A model generated the notes under the pieces. That model saw only the letters and a list, made by a program, of their open reading frames with translations. It was not told where the DNA came from and made no database searches. The translations under genes and the position numbers were made by a program. DNA of 64,000 nt, from NCBI GenBank assembly GCA_963724285.1, contig CAVRUD010000016.1, positions 24,532-88,531 on the forward strand. The letters are read 5' to 3'. Source of the DNA: CAVRUD01 sp963724285. GTDB lineage: Bacteria; Chloroflexota; Chloroflexia; Thermomicrobiales; UBA6265. This document shows, piece by piece, positions 18,549 to 27,237 of this stretch (the first letter of the stretch is position 1; each line of letters starts with the position of its first letter).

Positions 18549-19377
18549 TTCCCGGGGGGTAGCTTCGCGGGTTGTACCGTCTGGCGATGAACCCGGTCGC
18601 CTTGTCCAGGTCGAGGTCGTAGACGAGGAGTTGCACTTCGCCATACGGGACATGGGCCAGGAGGTCTCCCTCTGGGCCGATCACGCTGGTGGCCGATTCC
18701 TGGTAGCGGAACTGGTAGTTGACGCTGGCGAAATAGACCGTGTTCTCGATGCTGCGCATCAGCATCGCCTTCTCGTAATACGGACCATCCGGGTCGCCCC
18801 AGCGGGTCAGCGTCGGGCCGGTCACATCGCTGCCGGTCAGTTGCGGGTGAAAAACCACCTTCGCGCCCCGGGCAGCCGGCCAGCGGACGCTCTCCGGATA
18901 GCGCCAGCCTTCGTGGCAGATCGTGACCCCAAACGGGATGCCATCAACCTCGAACAGCCGCCGGCTGCCTTCGGCCACGTAGTGCGGCTCCTCTTCGCGC
19001 GGGATCTGGTTCTTCGGCTGAAAGCCCTCGACCACGCCATCGCGGGAGATCACGAACGCAACGTTGTGCAGCCCCTTCGGCGTTTCCCACTCCATCCCGA
19101 CGACCACCGCCACGCCGTGGCGCTCGGCCCCGGCGCGAATCTCCTCCAGGGCCGCTTCCTGGCGAGACTGATCGACCGGGGGGACCGGAAAGTCCATCCC
19201 GCGCAGGCCGGGGATGTAGGTCTCCGGGAAGCAGACGATCGCGACATCCTTCGCCGCCGCCTCAGCCAACACGCGGCCGGCGGTCCGCAACCGCTCCTCG
19301 ACCGTCGGCGCATTCGGCACCGCCGCCAGCCCGATACGCAGGGTTTGCAGGGTTTTGCCCGCCGTGCCTTGTTCCAT
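18496..19377 (-). CDS. Carbon-nitrogen hydrolase (nitrilase superfamily), C-terminus altered by IS
   Basis: 293 residues from ATG 19377, with AAGGGG seven bases upstream. The catalytic triad is visible: Glu in VCFPETYIPGL, Lys in FQPKNQIPREE, and Cys in GVTICHEGWRYPE. MRSIENTVYFASVNYQ and SATSVIGPEGDLLA complete the alpha-beta-beta-alpha core. It should hydrolyse an amide or nitrile. The IS5-type element starts within codons after ARRYNPRSYPPG, so the last dozen or so residues and the stop come from the IS; the core is complete and the enzyme may still work. The stop overlaps the transposase ATG as ATGA. Confidence 0.88.
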   Translation of the reverse strand: MEQGTAGKTLQTLRIGLAAVPNAPTVEERLRTAGRVLAEAAAKDVAIVCFPETYIPGLRGMDFPVPPVDQSRQEAALEEIRAGAERHGVAVVVGMEWETPKGLHNVAFVISRDGVVEGFQPKNQIPREEEPHYVAEGSRRLFEVDGIPFGVTICHEGWRYPESVRWPAARGAKVVFHPQLTGSDVTGPTLTRWGDPDGPYYEKAMLMRSIENTVYFASVNYQFRYQESATSVIGPEGDLLAHVPYGEVQLLVYDLDLDKATGFIARRYNPRSYPPGIRPSNKTMEPGLRRGAP

Positions 19378-19483
19378 CACCACGCCCCTTGGTTGGGTGC
19401 CACGACCCCACGGTTTGCCTTTGCTGGCGCCGATTCTCGCACGTCAACCGATCGGTTCAATCTGGCGGGTCGCCCAAAATCAC

Positions 19484-20665
19484 CTAGAAGTGATCCGGCA
19501 TCCACGGAGCAGGGCCGGCGAACAACGTCGTCAGGAGGTCCAGGTCGTCGTCGGGTCCCTTAAGGTACCCGGCGGTCCGCAGCGCCGCCGAAGACAGGTA
19601 GCCCGAATACAGCGCCGACAGACCACGGACGTCGACGACCACCGTACCCTTACCGCCCGGGCTGACCTCGCCGCGGCCGCCGGCGACCGAGAGAATCACC
19701 GGGCCGTCGTTCGCCGGCAGCATGTCGTCGAGCACGGCCAGGTGGACCTCGCCGCTGGCGCCCGTCGGGTAGCCCCGCGCCGCCAGCGCGGCGGGAACAT
19801 CGAGCATCCTGAGCATCCATTGTTGGAAATACGGCACGGAGTAATCCTGCTCGGTGACCAGGAGTAAGAGCGGATCGGCGGCCGGACCTTCCCAGTCCAG
19901 ATGGTCGGCTACGCGGCGATGCCCGCCGAGAAACGAGAGCAGTTGCCGGCCGGCATCGGGCGTGACCGCGACGAGATCCCGGACATTGATCACCTTGCCG
20001 GGATCATTGGGCCGGCGTCGTTGGCTATAGAGGACGTACCCCTCGGCCACGCCGTCTCGCTCGACCATATACGCGCTGACCGGCGGTCGCTCGCGCAGCT
20101 TCCACTCCCAAATCACCGGATGGCGATCGAGATTGCCGTTCGTCTGCCGGGCCCGTTCCGTGTACAGCCGGTGCATCTCCGGCTCGTCCTCGGGCATCGC
20201 CACCCGGACGACCAGCCGTTGCTCGCGGGTCGGCAGGGAGGACACCGGAAACCGATAGGAGACGGAGTGGCCGGCCTGCTCGTAGCCCATTTTCCGGTAG
20301 ATCGTCTGGGTGGAGGCGTAGAGGACGCTGAGGGCGACGCCATCGGCCCGCATCTCCTCCATCGCCGAGCGCATCATGTACGATGCCACGCCGCTGCCCC
20401 GGTACTCCGGCGCGACGACTACGCCAACGATGCCGCTCATCGGCACGCTGCGGCCGCCGAACCACTGGCCCATCCGCAACATGCCCATCCCCGCCGCAAT
20501 CTGCCCTCCGGCGCGCACCACCCGGAAGCTCTCCAGCCCCGACTGCTTTTGCCAGGTGGTGTCGTGCTGCGCCGTCGGGTTCTCGGAGAATGCGTGGTCC
20601 AGGAGGGCGGCATATGGGACCAGGTCGGTCTCCGTGATCGGCCCGTACTCGTACGACCGCTGCAT
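19484..20665 (-). CDS. Eis-like GNAT N-acetyltransferase with SCP2-type C-terminus
   Basis: 393 residues from ATG 20665, nine bases after AGGAGG. Three-part Eis layout: a first GNAT domain with the acetyl-CoA loop VVVAPEYRGSGVASYMMRSA, a second GNAT-like domain (VVRVAMPEDEPEMHRLY), and a sterol-carrier-like C-terminal domain ending DDDLDLLTTLFAGPAPWMPD with a terminal aromatic residue (HF). Eis proteins use the terminal carboxylate in catalysis and are hexameric, acetylating aminoglycosides or lysines. Length is normal. It stands alone between convergent or unrelated genes. The substrate cannot be deduced. Confidence 0.85.
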   Translation of the reverse strand: MQRSYEYGPITETDLVPYAALLDHAFSENPTAQHDTTWQKQSGLESFRVVRAGGQIAAGMGMLRMGQWFGGRSVPMSGIVGVVVAPEYRGSGVASYMMRSAMEEMRADGVALSVLYASTQTIYRKMGYEQAGHSVSYRFPVSSLPTREQRLVVRVAMPEDEPEMHRLYTERARQTNGNLDRHPVIWEWKLRERPPVSAYMVERDGVAEGYVLYSQRRRPNDPGKVINVRDLVAVTPDAGRQLLSFLGGHRRVADHLDWEGPAADPLLLLVTEQDYSVPYFQQWMLRMLDVPAALAARGYPTGASGEVHLAVLDDMLPANDGPVILSVAGGRGEVSPGGKGTVVVDVRGLSALYSGYLSSAALRTAGYLKGPDDDLDLLTTLFAGPAPWMPDHF

Positions 20666-20844
20666 CGTGCGTAGCCTCCTGCTCCCCGGAATCGCCAATA
20701 GTCAACGATGTTCGTCTGTCAGAACGTCGCAATGCCGAACCACTCACAGGGTGAGACGCGCGGGACGCACCCGCGTCATACCTTCGACTGGTTGCGGCCC
20801 GCCACGCAGTTGTGCCGTCGCGGTTGTCAAGGGGGCGTGGTCGC

Positions 20845-21546
20845 CTAGCGAGCGACCACGCAGGTGTACGTAGAGTAGATCGAGCCGTTGTGCTTGACGT
20901 CCTGGATGATGAACCCGGCCCGTTCCAGCATCGGCTCCAGCAGCCAGCTGAAGGTGCTGTGCTCCTCGCGGAGGTGGGTCTCCAGCTCTGCCCGCGTCCA
21001 GCCGCTTCCCGGGGAAGAGGCCGCGCCCGACAGCCATTGTTCGACGATCTGATCGGTCTCGCCCGGCTCGAAGGAATAGATCAGGTCGCGGAGGAACAGG
21101 ACGCCGCCGGGCGCCAGGATCCCGGCGATCCGCTCCAGCGCGATCGCCTTCCAAAAGTCGGGGAGGTGGTGCAGGGCGTGGCGAGTGTAGACGAAGTCGA
21201 CCGGATCGCCGCGGTGATTGTACGAGAGGAATCCGGCGTGGACGACATCGAGGTTCGGAATGTTCGACCGCTTGCGCTTCTCGGCCAGTACGGCCAACAT
21301 CTCCTGCGAGACATCGACCGCGATCACCCGCTTGCAGTACGGCGCGGCGGCGAGGGCGAAGGTGCCGGTGCCCGCGCCCAGATCGACGAGCGTGTGCGAT
21401 TTGCTCAGGCCGAGGCCTTGCAGTTCGGCCAGATCTTCCTGGGGGTTCGTCCCGGCCTTCTGGTCATAGGTTGGGACGTATCCAGGGTCAAAGTGCTCCA
21501 TGCCAGCATGGGCCACCTCGTCGATATACCAGCGGGGTCTCTCCAC
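20845..21546 (-). CDS. Class I SAM-dependent methyltransferase
   Basis: 233 residues from GTG 21546 (AAGGAG just upstream; the reading further up is low complexity). Rossmann motifs: motif I TLVDLGAGTGTFALAAA, acidic motif II RVIAVDVSQEML, then VDFVYTRHALHHLPDFWKA and motif post-III LAPGGVLFLRDLIYSF. The N-terminus with RWYIDEVAHAGMEHFD and the region FIIQDVKHNGSIYSTYTCV at the end fit Methyltransf_25/11-type small-molecule methylases. Substrate unknown. Confidence 0.87.
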   Translation of the reverse strand: MERPRWYIDEVAHAGMEHFDPGYVPTYDQKAGTNPQEDLAELQGLGLSKSHTLVDLGAGTGTFALAAAPYCKRVIAVDVSQEMLAVLAEKRKRSNIPNLDVVHAGFLSYNHRGDPVDFVYTRHALHHLPDFWKAIALERIAGILAPGGVLFLRDLIYSFEPGETDQIVEQWLSGAASSPGSGWTRAELETHLREEHSTFSWLLEPMLERAGFIIQDVKHNGSIYSTYTCVVAR

Positions 21547-21765
21547 GCGCTCCTTGCTCCTCTTCGCGCCGCCTATCCCGAGCCACACGCCGGGATGGGC
21601 GGACCGGGCCGCTGGGCAGGAATGACGGCAAACCCATCGCTCCCCCACTCCGATGCGCCCCGATACGTCCTTAGCCTACCATCTAGGCGAGCGCGTCCGA
21701 CCGCGCCCCGGCCTAACACCGGCCTTTGTGATGCGGTTGTCTGGGAAGGCGAAAGGAGTTCCGCG

Positions 21766-22116
21766 ATGACGACGCTCCCGACAATTGACCGAGCAATTCG
21801 ACCGACAGTCGCGCGGATCTGGCGGGGAAGGACGCCCCGCGCCCGGGCGGACGAGTACGCCGCCTATCTCTACGAGCACGGCATCAAGCCCCTGGAAGAG
21901 AAGGCGCTCGGGGTGCTCTCCCTCCGCGAGGACCGCGAAACCGAGAGCGAGTTCATCACCATCTCCTTCTGGGCGGACATCCCCGCGATGTCCGTCTTTG
22001 CCGGCGACGACCCGACCCGGATCCACCACCTGGACCGCGACCCCGAATTCCTGATCGAACTCCCGGAGCGCGTCCAGATCCTCCAGATCGTCGGCAGCCA
22101 CGGGCAAACGGGCTAG
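21766..22116 (+). CDS. Small ABM-like (dimeric alpha-beta barrel) protein
   Basis: 116 residues from ATG 21766, seven bases after GAAAGGAG. The sequence WRGRTPRARADEYAAYLYEH begins a ferredoxin-like domain; LGVLSLREDRETESEFITIS and FWADIPAMSVFAGDDPTRIH follow. Pattern and length match the antibiotic-biosynthesis-monooxygenase-like proteins that act as small oxygenases or have no known activity. No neighbouring operon partner. Confidence 0.7.
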   Translation: MTTLPTIDRAIRPTVARIWRGRTPRARADEYAAYLYEHGIKPLEEKALGVLSLREDRETESEFITISFWADIPAMSVFAGDDPTRIHHLDRDPEFLIELPERVQILQIVGSHGQTG

Positions 22117-22185
22117 GCCGGCAAATCACGAGACTGACCCTGGTGGCCAACCATGGCGTCAATTACCGCAAAGGCGTAACCCGGT

Positions 22186-22306
22186 GTAGGGGCAGACCGA
22201 TGTGTCTGGCCCCCGGCGCCCGCCAACGCGGTTCGCATCGAGAACGCGTCTCGAGACCGAAACGCCGCGTCTGCGTGGCCGGGCAGACACACCGGTCTGC
22301 CCCTAC
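22186..22306. repeat. GTAGGGGC-type inverted-repeat element
   Basis: A 23-base arm GTAGGGGCAGACCGATGTGT... at 22186-22208 is matched by the reverse complement of 22284-22306 with one mismatch, around a 75-base centre that has its own smaller hairpin (CGAGAACGCGTCTCG). Related arms occur at 42041-42195 and 52026-52148. Confidence 0.8.
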
Positions 22307-22343
22307 AACGGTTTCCGGCATGTCCAATGTTCGCCCGTTGGCC

Positions 22344-24323
22344 CTACCGTTCCGGAACGGTCCCGCCGTCGGCAGAGTCAATGGTAAGTTCGACCAACAC
22401 CTCGTTTGCGCCGACCTGGGCGTCGACGGTGCAGGCTACCCGGTCGACGGTACCGGCGGCGGGCGCTTCACAGGCGAGTTCCATCTTCATCGCGCCGAGG
22501 GTTACGAGGGGCTGCCCCGCGGCAACGCGGTCGCCGGAGGCCGCATGGATCGCCAGCACCCGGCCCGGCATCGGCGCTCGGACCCGCCCGTCGTGGGCCT
22601 GCGTCCGCTCCATCTGAGCGGCCACACGACGTCCGCCCGCCCGGATGACCCAGCAGCCACCGGCACCCGCGATCTCCATCCCATCGTCGCGCTCGATCAC
22701 GGCCATGCGGGCGACATCGGCCCCGGCCGCAATCGTCCAGACGCCGGCGGCATCGCGCCACCACCGCAACGGCACCGGCCCGGACGCCGTCTCGATTTCC
22801 CAACCGGCGCCGCGGCGGCGGAGCGTGACCCGCGCCTCCCAATCGTCGCCGTGAAAGGTGAGGGCGGCGTCGCCGGAGAGCCGAAACGGACCGATCGCCG
22901 ACCAGGGATCGCGGGCGGTCTCCTGACCGCGATCGAGGGTCCGCGCCACTGCCGCCAGCAATGCCGGGGCGCGGTCCGGCACGGACGGAAGAATGGTCCC
23001 GGCTGTCTGGGTTGTTGCCTGACCGAGTTGGGTCTGCGGCGCGTCGAGGAGATCGATCAGCCAGGAGACGTTCGTCGCGACCCCGGCGATCACGGTCTCA
23101 CGCAGGGCCAGCCGGAGCGCGGCGAGCGCGCTCGGACGATCCGAGCCGCTCGCGACGACCTTGGCCAGCATCGCGTCGTAGGTCGAAGGCACGGTATCGC
23201 CGCTGGCGTACCCGGCATCGACCCGGATGTCCGGGCGCAAAGGCCAGGAGACGATCTCCAGGCGGCCGGTGACCGGAAAGAATCCCTTTGAAGGATCCTC
23301 GGCGTAGATTCGCGCTTCGATCGCATGACCCCGCGGTGTCGGAGGGCTGTTCAGGTCCGGCAACCCGTCCGTCGCGATGGCCAGCTGCAATTCGACCAGA
23401 TCCAGGCCGGTGACCGCTTCAGTCACCGGGTGCTCGACCTGGATCCGGGGATTGATCTCGAGGAAGGCCAGTGTGCCGTCACCGCCGAGCAGGAACTCGG
23501 CGGTCGCGATCCCGCGCAGCCCGACCTCCTTGCCGATCCTACGGGCATGCTCGTGCAGCGCGGCCCGGAGGCCGGCGGCGATATTCGGTGCGGGCGCTTC
23601 CTCGATCACCTTTTGGGCACGGCGCTGGAGGGAGCAGTCCCGGTCGCCGAGCGCAATCGCCCTCTTGCCGTCCCCCGCGATCTGGACCTCGACGTGGCGG
23701 GCGTCGACGAGCTCGCGTTCCAGGTAGACGGCGGTGCCGGCGCCCGCCGTCTGGCTCTCCCGGCGCGATGCCCGGATGCCCTCGACCAAATCCGCTTCTC
23801 CCTGGACCCGGCGCAATCCCCGGCCGCCGCCCGCGCCGGCCGGCTTGACCAGCAGGGGATACCCAACCTGGCGCCCGGCCGCGATCCACTCCTCGGGATC
23901 GTCGCCAAGTGGCGGGCTGCCTGCCAGTACCGGCGCGCCGGCCCGGACCGCCGCATCCCTGGTCGCCAGCTTGTCGCCGCAGAGGCGCAGGGTCTCCGCC
24001 GAGGGTCCAACAAAGGTGATCCCAGCCGCCGCACATGCCTCGGCCAGGTCCGCCCGCTCGCTCAGAAAGCCGTAGCCGGGATGAAGCAGGTCGGCGCCGG
24101 AACGAGTCGCCGCCGCGATCACACTGGGGACATCCAGCTCGCTGCCGGCCGCGCCGACGCGTTCGATGCGGCCGACCACGCGGGCCGCGTAGCCCTCCAG
24201 GTCGGGATCGCCCAGGAGGACGATCGGGATCGCGCCAAGGCGACGGCAGGTCGCGGCGATCCGGACGGCGATCTCACCCCGATTCGCGATCGCGACACGC
24301 CGGCCGGATACCGTCGCCGTCAC
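22344..24323 (-). CDS. Acyl-CoA carboxylase alpha subunit (biotin carboxylase + BCCP)
   Basis: 659 residues from GTG/ATG 24323. Biotin carboxylase domain (1-450): RVAIANRGEIAVRI start, HPGYGFLSE, the ATP-grasp Gly-rich loop VKPAGAGGGRGLRRV, RDCSLQRRAQKVIEEAP, FLEINPRIQVEHPVTE and HAIEARIYAEDP. A BT-type middle region follows, then the biotinyl domain with VTLGAMKMELA, biotin-Lys near 613. The layout matches methylcrotonyl-, propionyl- or geranyl-CoA carboxylase alpha chains. The coupled enoyl-CoA hydratase and nearby MCC-like beta chain favour branched-chain (leucine) catabolism. Confidence 0.92.
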   Translation of the reverse strand: MTATVSGRRVAIANRGEIAVRIAATCRRLGAIPIVLLGDPDLEGYAARVVGRIERVGAAGSELDVPSVIAAATRSGADLLHPGYGFLSERADLAEACAAAGITFVGPSAETLRLCGDKLATRDAAVRAGAPVLAGSPPLGDDPEEWIAAGRQVGYPLLVKPAGAGGGRGLRRVQGEADLVEGIRASRRESQTAGAGTAVYLERELVDARHVEVQIAGDGKRAIALGDRDCSLQRRAQKVIEEAPAPNIAAGLRAALHEHARRIGKEVGLRGIATAEFLLGGDGTLAFLEINPRIQVEHPVTEAVTGLDLVELQLAIATDGLPDLNSPPTPRGHAIEARIYAEDPSKGFFPVTGRLEIVSWPLRPDIRVDAGYASGDTVPSTYDAMLAKVVASGSDRPSALAALRLALRETVIAGVATNVSWLIDLLDAPQTQLGQATTQTAGTILPSVPDRAPALLAAVARTLDRGQETARDPWSAIGPFRLSGDAALTFHGDDWEARVTLRRRGAGWEIETASGPVPLRWWRDAAGVWTIAAGADVARMAVIERDDGMEIAGAGGCWVIRAGGRRVAAQMERTQAHDGRVRAPMPGRVLAIHAASGDRVAAGQPLVTLGAMKMELACEAPAAGTVDRVACTVDAQVGANEVLVELTIDSADGGTVPER

Positions 24324-25159
24324 GATTCCGCCCCGTCGGCCACGACCCAGGCCGGCGAGCGCTTTTCCAGGAAGGCCGCCAGGCCCTCCCGGCCCTCGGC
24401 GCTGGCGAGCCGCTCGGCCAGCAGGTCGACCGTCGCGTTGCGAATGACCGCCGGGCTCTTCCCGAGACTCTCCGGTAGGCGCTTGATCGTCGCCAGGGCG
24501 CCGGGAGCGCCGCGCAGGAGATCGGCAACCACGGCGTCGACGGAGGAATCGATCTCTCCCGCGGGGGCAACCTCATGCACGAGACCGATGCGCAGGGCAG
24601 TTTCGGCGTCGAAGGGCGCGGCGCGGAGGATCCGGGCCCGCGCCTCCCGGTTGCCGAGGGCGGCGTAGACGTACGGAGCGATCACGGCGGCGACCAAGCC
24701 GAGGCGGGCTTCGCTCAGGGCGAAGCGGGCATCGTCCGCCGCAACCACGATGTCGGACGCGCAGATCAGGCCCAGGGCGCCGCCGAACGCCGCGCCGTGG
24801 ACCAAGGCCACGATCGGTCGGGGGCAGGCGGCCATCGCGCCCAAAAGCCCGACGATTCCTTCGGCGTCGGAGCGTGCCAGGCCCTCCGCCGCGGACGAGG
24901 CGAACTCCCCGATATCGGCGCCCGCGCAGAACGCCGGCCCCTCGCCGGCAAGCACGACGACGCGGACGCCGTCGGAGGAGCCAGCTTCCTGAATGGCCCG
25001 ATGCAGCAGCGCGACCAACCCGCGCGAGAGCGCATTGCGCCGAGCAGGACGATTCATCGTGATCCGGAGCACCGCGCCGCTTCGTTCGACGCGGACCGGC
25101 GATTCGTGACTGGCCTGACCCGTCGCGGGCGCCGTTGCCCGCTGTGCTGGGAGATTCAT
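24320..25159 (-). CDS. Enoyl-CoA hydratase/isomerase family protein
   Basis: 279 residues; its last four bases overlap the start of the carboxylase alpha gene. Crotonase motifs: TMNRPARRNALSRGL, the oxyanion-hole FCAGADIGEFA, and VHGAAFGGALGLICASDIVV followed by FALSEARLGLVAAVIAPYV, whose Glu/Ala positions bear on catalysis. In leucine catabolic loci this partner is methylglutaconyl-CoA hydratase; that assignment rests on context. The N-terminal 20 residues before SPVRVERSG are poorly conserved and the true start could be slightly downstream. Confidence 0.88.
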   Translation of the reverse strand: MNLPAQRATAPATGQASHESPVRVERSGAVLRITMNRPARRNALSRGLVALLHRAIQEAGSSDGVRVVVLAGEGPAFCAGADIGEFASSAAEGLARSDAEGIVGLLGAMAACPRPIVALVHGAAFGGALGLICASDIVVAADDARFALSEARLGLVAAVIAPYVYAALGNREARARILRAAPFDAETALRIGLVHEVAPAGEIDSSVDAVVADLLRGAPGALATIKRLPESLGKSPAVIRNATVDLLAERLASAEGREGLAAFLEKRSPAWVVADGAES

Positions 25160-25369
25160 GCCTCTGTTTGCCCCCTGTCGCCGGTCTCACATCGACCGGC
25201 CAATCCGGCGAACCCGGTACAGCGTTGTACCAAATCTTGCGCGGTCGGACCGCGTTTCTACCAGCGGCCGCGCACGAAACCGGCCGCCCGATTGCTCGGG
25301 CGGCCAGCTCGCGCGTCGCGGTGCTATCGCTGTGGCGCATGGTTAGAGGGTTAGCGGTCTGAGATCCGC

Positions 25370-25696
25370 CTACTCGTAGGCGAGAAAATCTCCTGCCACC
25401 CAGGCGCCGCTAGACGCGGAGGTAATGTCCGGATTGCGGGGCTGCACCTGGTACCAAGTGAAGCCGTCGGCGTACTCGGGCTCGCCAGCGATGGTCAGGG
25501 CCATCCCACCAAAGAGTTCACCGGTGATCTCGCTGTCGAGTCCAGGAGCTCTACGAACGTTGGCGACATCGACGGCAACGACGACTTCGGCGCCATCGGG
25601 GAATCCGCTTTGCCCGGTCTGAGCCGAAGTGCCGTGCGGGACGGCGACAAGTACCCCGAGGAGCAGGGCAAAGAGGGCAAATCCGATACGGCGCAT
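25370..25696 (-). CDS. Secreted SH3-like domain protein
   Basis: 108 residues from ATG 25696, after AAGGAGGT at ideal spacing. A signal peptide (MRRIGFALFALLLGVLVAVP, cleavage around TSA-Q) precedes a bacterial SH3 fold: VANVRRAPGLDSEITGELF, TIAGEPEYADGFTWYQVQ, and SSGAWVAGDFLAYE. Such domains bind cell-wall peptides or are exported adhesive modules. This is a complete, single-domain example. Confidence 0.8.
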   Translation of the reverse strand: MRRIGFALFALLLGVLVAVPHGTSAQTGQSGFPDGAEVVVAVDVANVRRAPGLDSEITGELFGGMALTIAGEPEYADGFTWYQVQPRNPDITSASSGAWVAGDFLAYE

Positions 25697-26025
25697 GGTG
25701 ACCTCCTTCACGCGCGTGTGGCCAGTTGGGGGGGGGAATCCGGCGTTGGGTAGGGATTGCAGGAAGGGTCCCGCCGCCGGCCTGAAAAAGCGAAACGCGC
25801 TCCCAATCGGAACGCGCTTACCCCCTCCAACGAACACGACGACGAGCAGGTTCCGCCCAAGATGTAGCCCGAGTCATATCTCCCCGAAGAGTTCCCAATG
25901 ATGCGGGAAAACGGCTTTCAGATCGGAAGGGCGTGCTCGATCTTGATCGCGCCAGTCGGCACACGGATCGACCTGAGAGGAGTACTGGCTCCGACCACGA
26001 CGGGCTCTAGAAGACATGGTACGAT
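25697..26025. other. Gap upstream of the toxin-antitoxin genes
   Basis: No gene seen. It has a G9 run at 25728-25736 region and two direct copies of AACGCGCT within about 25 bases near 25790-25820, and contains the divergent promoters for the SH3 gene and the antitoxin. Confidence 0.4.
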
Positions 26026-26031
26026 GTGGTC

Positions 26032-26256
26032 ATGGTAGCCAAAGTGATCGAACTTTCGGACGAACTCCAACGAGAGATTGAGGAACTTTCTCGGCTGATG
26101 GGCCGGGACGAGGCTGATCTCGTGCGGGATGCGATCACAACATTTGTCCAAGCCCATCAGGTCCCTCGGCCCAAATCCGATGGCATCATCGATGACCCAG
26201 ATCTCGACGCGCGGGATATCGACGAGTGGTTGGCCGCCAACTGGCGCCCTGAGTGA
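26032..26256 (+). CDS. Antitoxin-like protein upstream of a PIN toxin (VapB-like)
   Basis: About 74 residues from ATG 26032 (a GTG six bases earlier is possible). VIELSDELQREIEELSRLMG followed by RDEADLVRDAITTFVQAH is a ribbon-helix-helix-like DNA-binding N-terminus, and the acidic tail (IIDDPDLDARDIDEWL) would cover the toxin. The stop overlaps the next gene's GTG by four bases. This gene order and coupling are typical of VapBC pairs. Confidence 0.8.
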   Translation: MVAKVIELSDELQREIEELSRLMGRDEADLVRDAITTFVQAHQVPRPKSDGIIDDPDLDARDIDEWLAANWRPE

Positions 26257-26657
26257 TCACGTTCGACACATCAGCGCTATTTGCTCGCCTTAATCAACGA
26301 GACGCGAATCACGATCGGATATTGACCGCGATGGCTGCCGAACCTCCTCCGTGGATCGTGCCGGTGGCGATCCTCGGCGAACTCGGATACCTCGTCAACC
26401 AACGCGGAACCACCACCGCGCTCGATATCTTCTTGTTGGACATCGAAGAGGGAACCTACGTCCTCGACTCCGGATCTAATGACATTGGTCGCGTCCGGTC
26501 GCTGGTCAAACGGTACGCGGATTTCCCACTTGGGCTTGTCGATGCGATCGTCATCGCCTGCGCAGAGCGCAACGGCGGCCGTGTTGCAACGCTCGACCAA
26601 CGGCACTTCGGCGTCGTCGCCCGCGAAGGAACGATCACGATTCTGCCGAGTTCATAG
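26253..26657 (+). CDS. PIN-domain toxin (VapC-like)
   Basis: 134 residues from GTG 26253. PIN acidic residues are in place: Asp in MITFDTSALFARL, Glu in VAILGELGYLV, Asp in GLVDAIVIACAER and Asp in ATLDQRHFG. VapC toxins are Mg2+-dependent RNases, often cutting tRNA or rRNA, and are neutralised by the cognate antitoxin encoded just upstream. Length is standard. Confidence 0.87.
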   Translation: MITFDTSALFARLNQRDANHDRILTAMAAEPPPWIVPVAILGELGYLVNQRGTTTALDIFLLDIEEGTYVLDSGSNDIGRVRSLVKRYADFPLGLVDAIVIACAERNGGRVATLDQRHFGVVAREGTITILPSS

Positions 26658-26688
26658 CGGCGCCAATTCAGACCACGATGCCATCCTC

Positions 26689-27237
26689 CTGTCGCATCGC
26701 TCGCTGGTCGTCTTGTGCGGCCCGGCTGGAGCCGGCAAAAGCACCTTCGCCCGGTCCTTCGTCCAGGACAATCGCTTGCCGATGGTGGCCCTGTCATCGG
26801 ATGCCTGCCGCCTCACACTATGCGACAAGCTGAACACGGTGCCCGAGGGGGACTGGACCCAGCTGCAGGAGCACACGTTCCGATTTTTCTTGACGGTCGT
26901 CGAAAGTCGGCTGAGCCTCGGACGTCCTACACTCGCTGACGGTGCGAATCTTCACCGTGAGTTGCGGGAGGGACTGCTAACGTCAGCACGGAAGCACGGC
27001 TACCGAAGCGCGCTCGTCGTGTTTGATCTCTCGCTCGACACCTGCTTGGCCCAGAATGAGCAGCGTGAACCCGCTTGCCGCGTCCCTGAACGACTGATTC
27101 GCATGGAGCGACAGGCGCTCGACGACCTGCTGCCGCATCTGTGCGAAAAAGGGTGGGATCGAATCGAGGAACCTAACGAACGGCGACGCACGGTGCCGAT
27201 GAAGATAGGTCCCGAAAACGCCTCGTCTTCGTATTAG
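26689..27237 (+). CDS. AAA/P-loop kinase-like protein, start uncertain
   Basis: The conserved core is SLVVLCGPAGAGKSTFARSF (Walker A), then SSDACRLTLCDKLN, RPTLADGANLHRELR (Walker B-like) and RVPERLIRMERQALDDLL with a lid Arg. This fits the AAA_33 polynucleotide-kinase-like group (T4 Pnk 5' kinase, RNA repair). There is no in-frame ATG or GTG between the toxin stop and Walker A; CTG 26689 is a guess, and a lost base near 26690 joining an ATG at 26679 is possible. The gene ends four bases into the convergent carboxyltransferase gene. Confidence 0.7.
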   Translation: MSHRSLVVLCGPAGAGKSTFARSFVQDNRLPMVALSSDACRLTLCDKLNTVPEGDWTQLQEHTFRFFLTVVESRLSLGRPTLADGANLHRELREGLLTSARKHGYRSALVVFDLSLDTCLAQNEQREPACRVPERLIRMERQALDDLLPHLCEKGWDRIEEPNERRRTVPMKIGPENASSSY

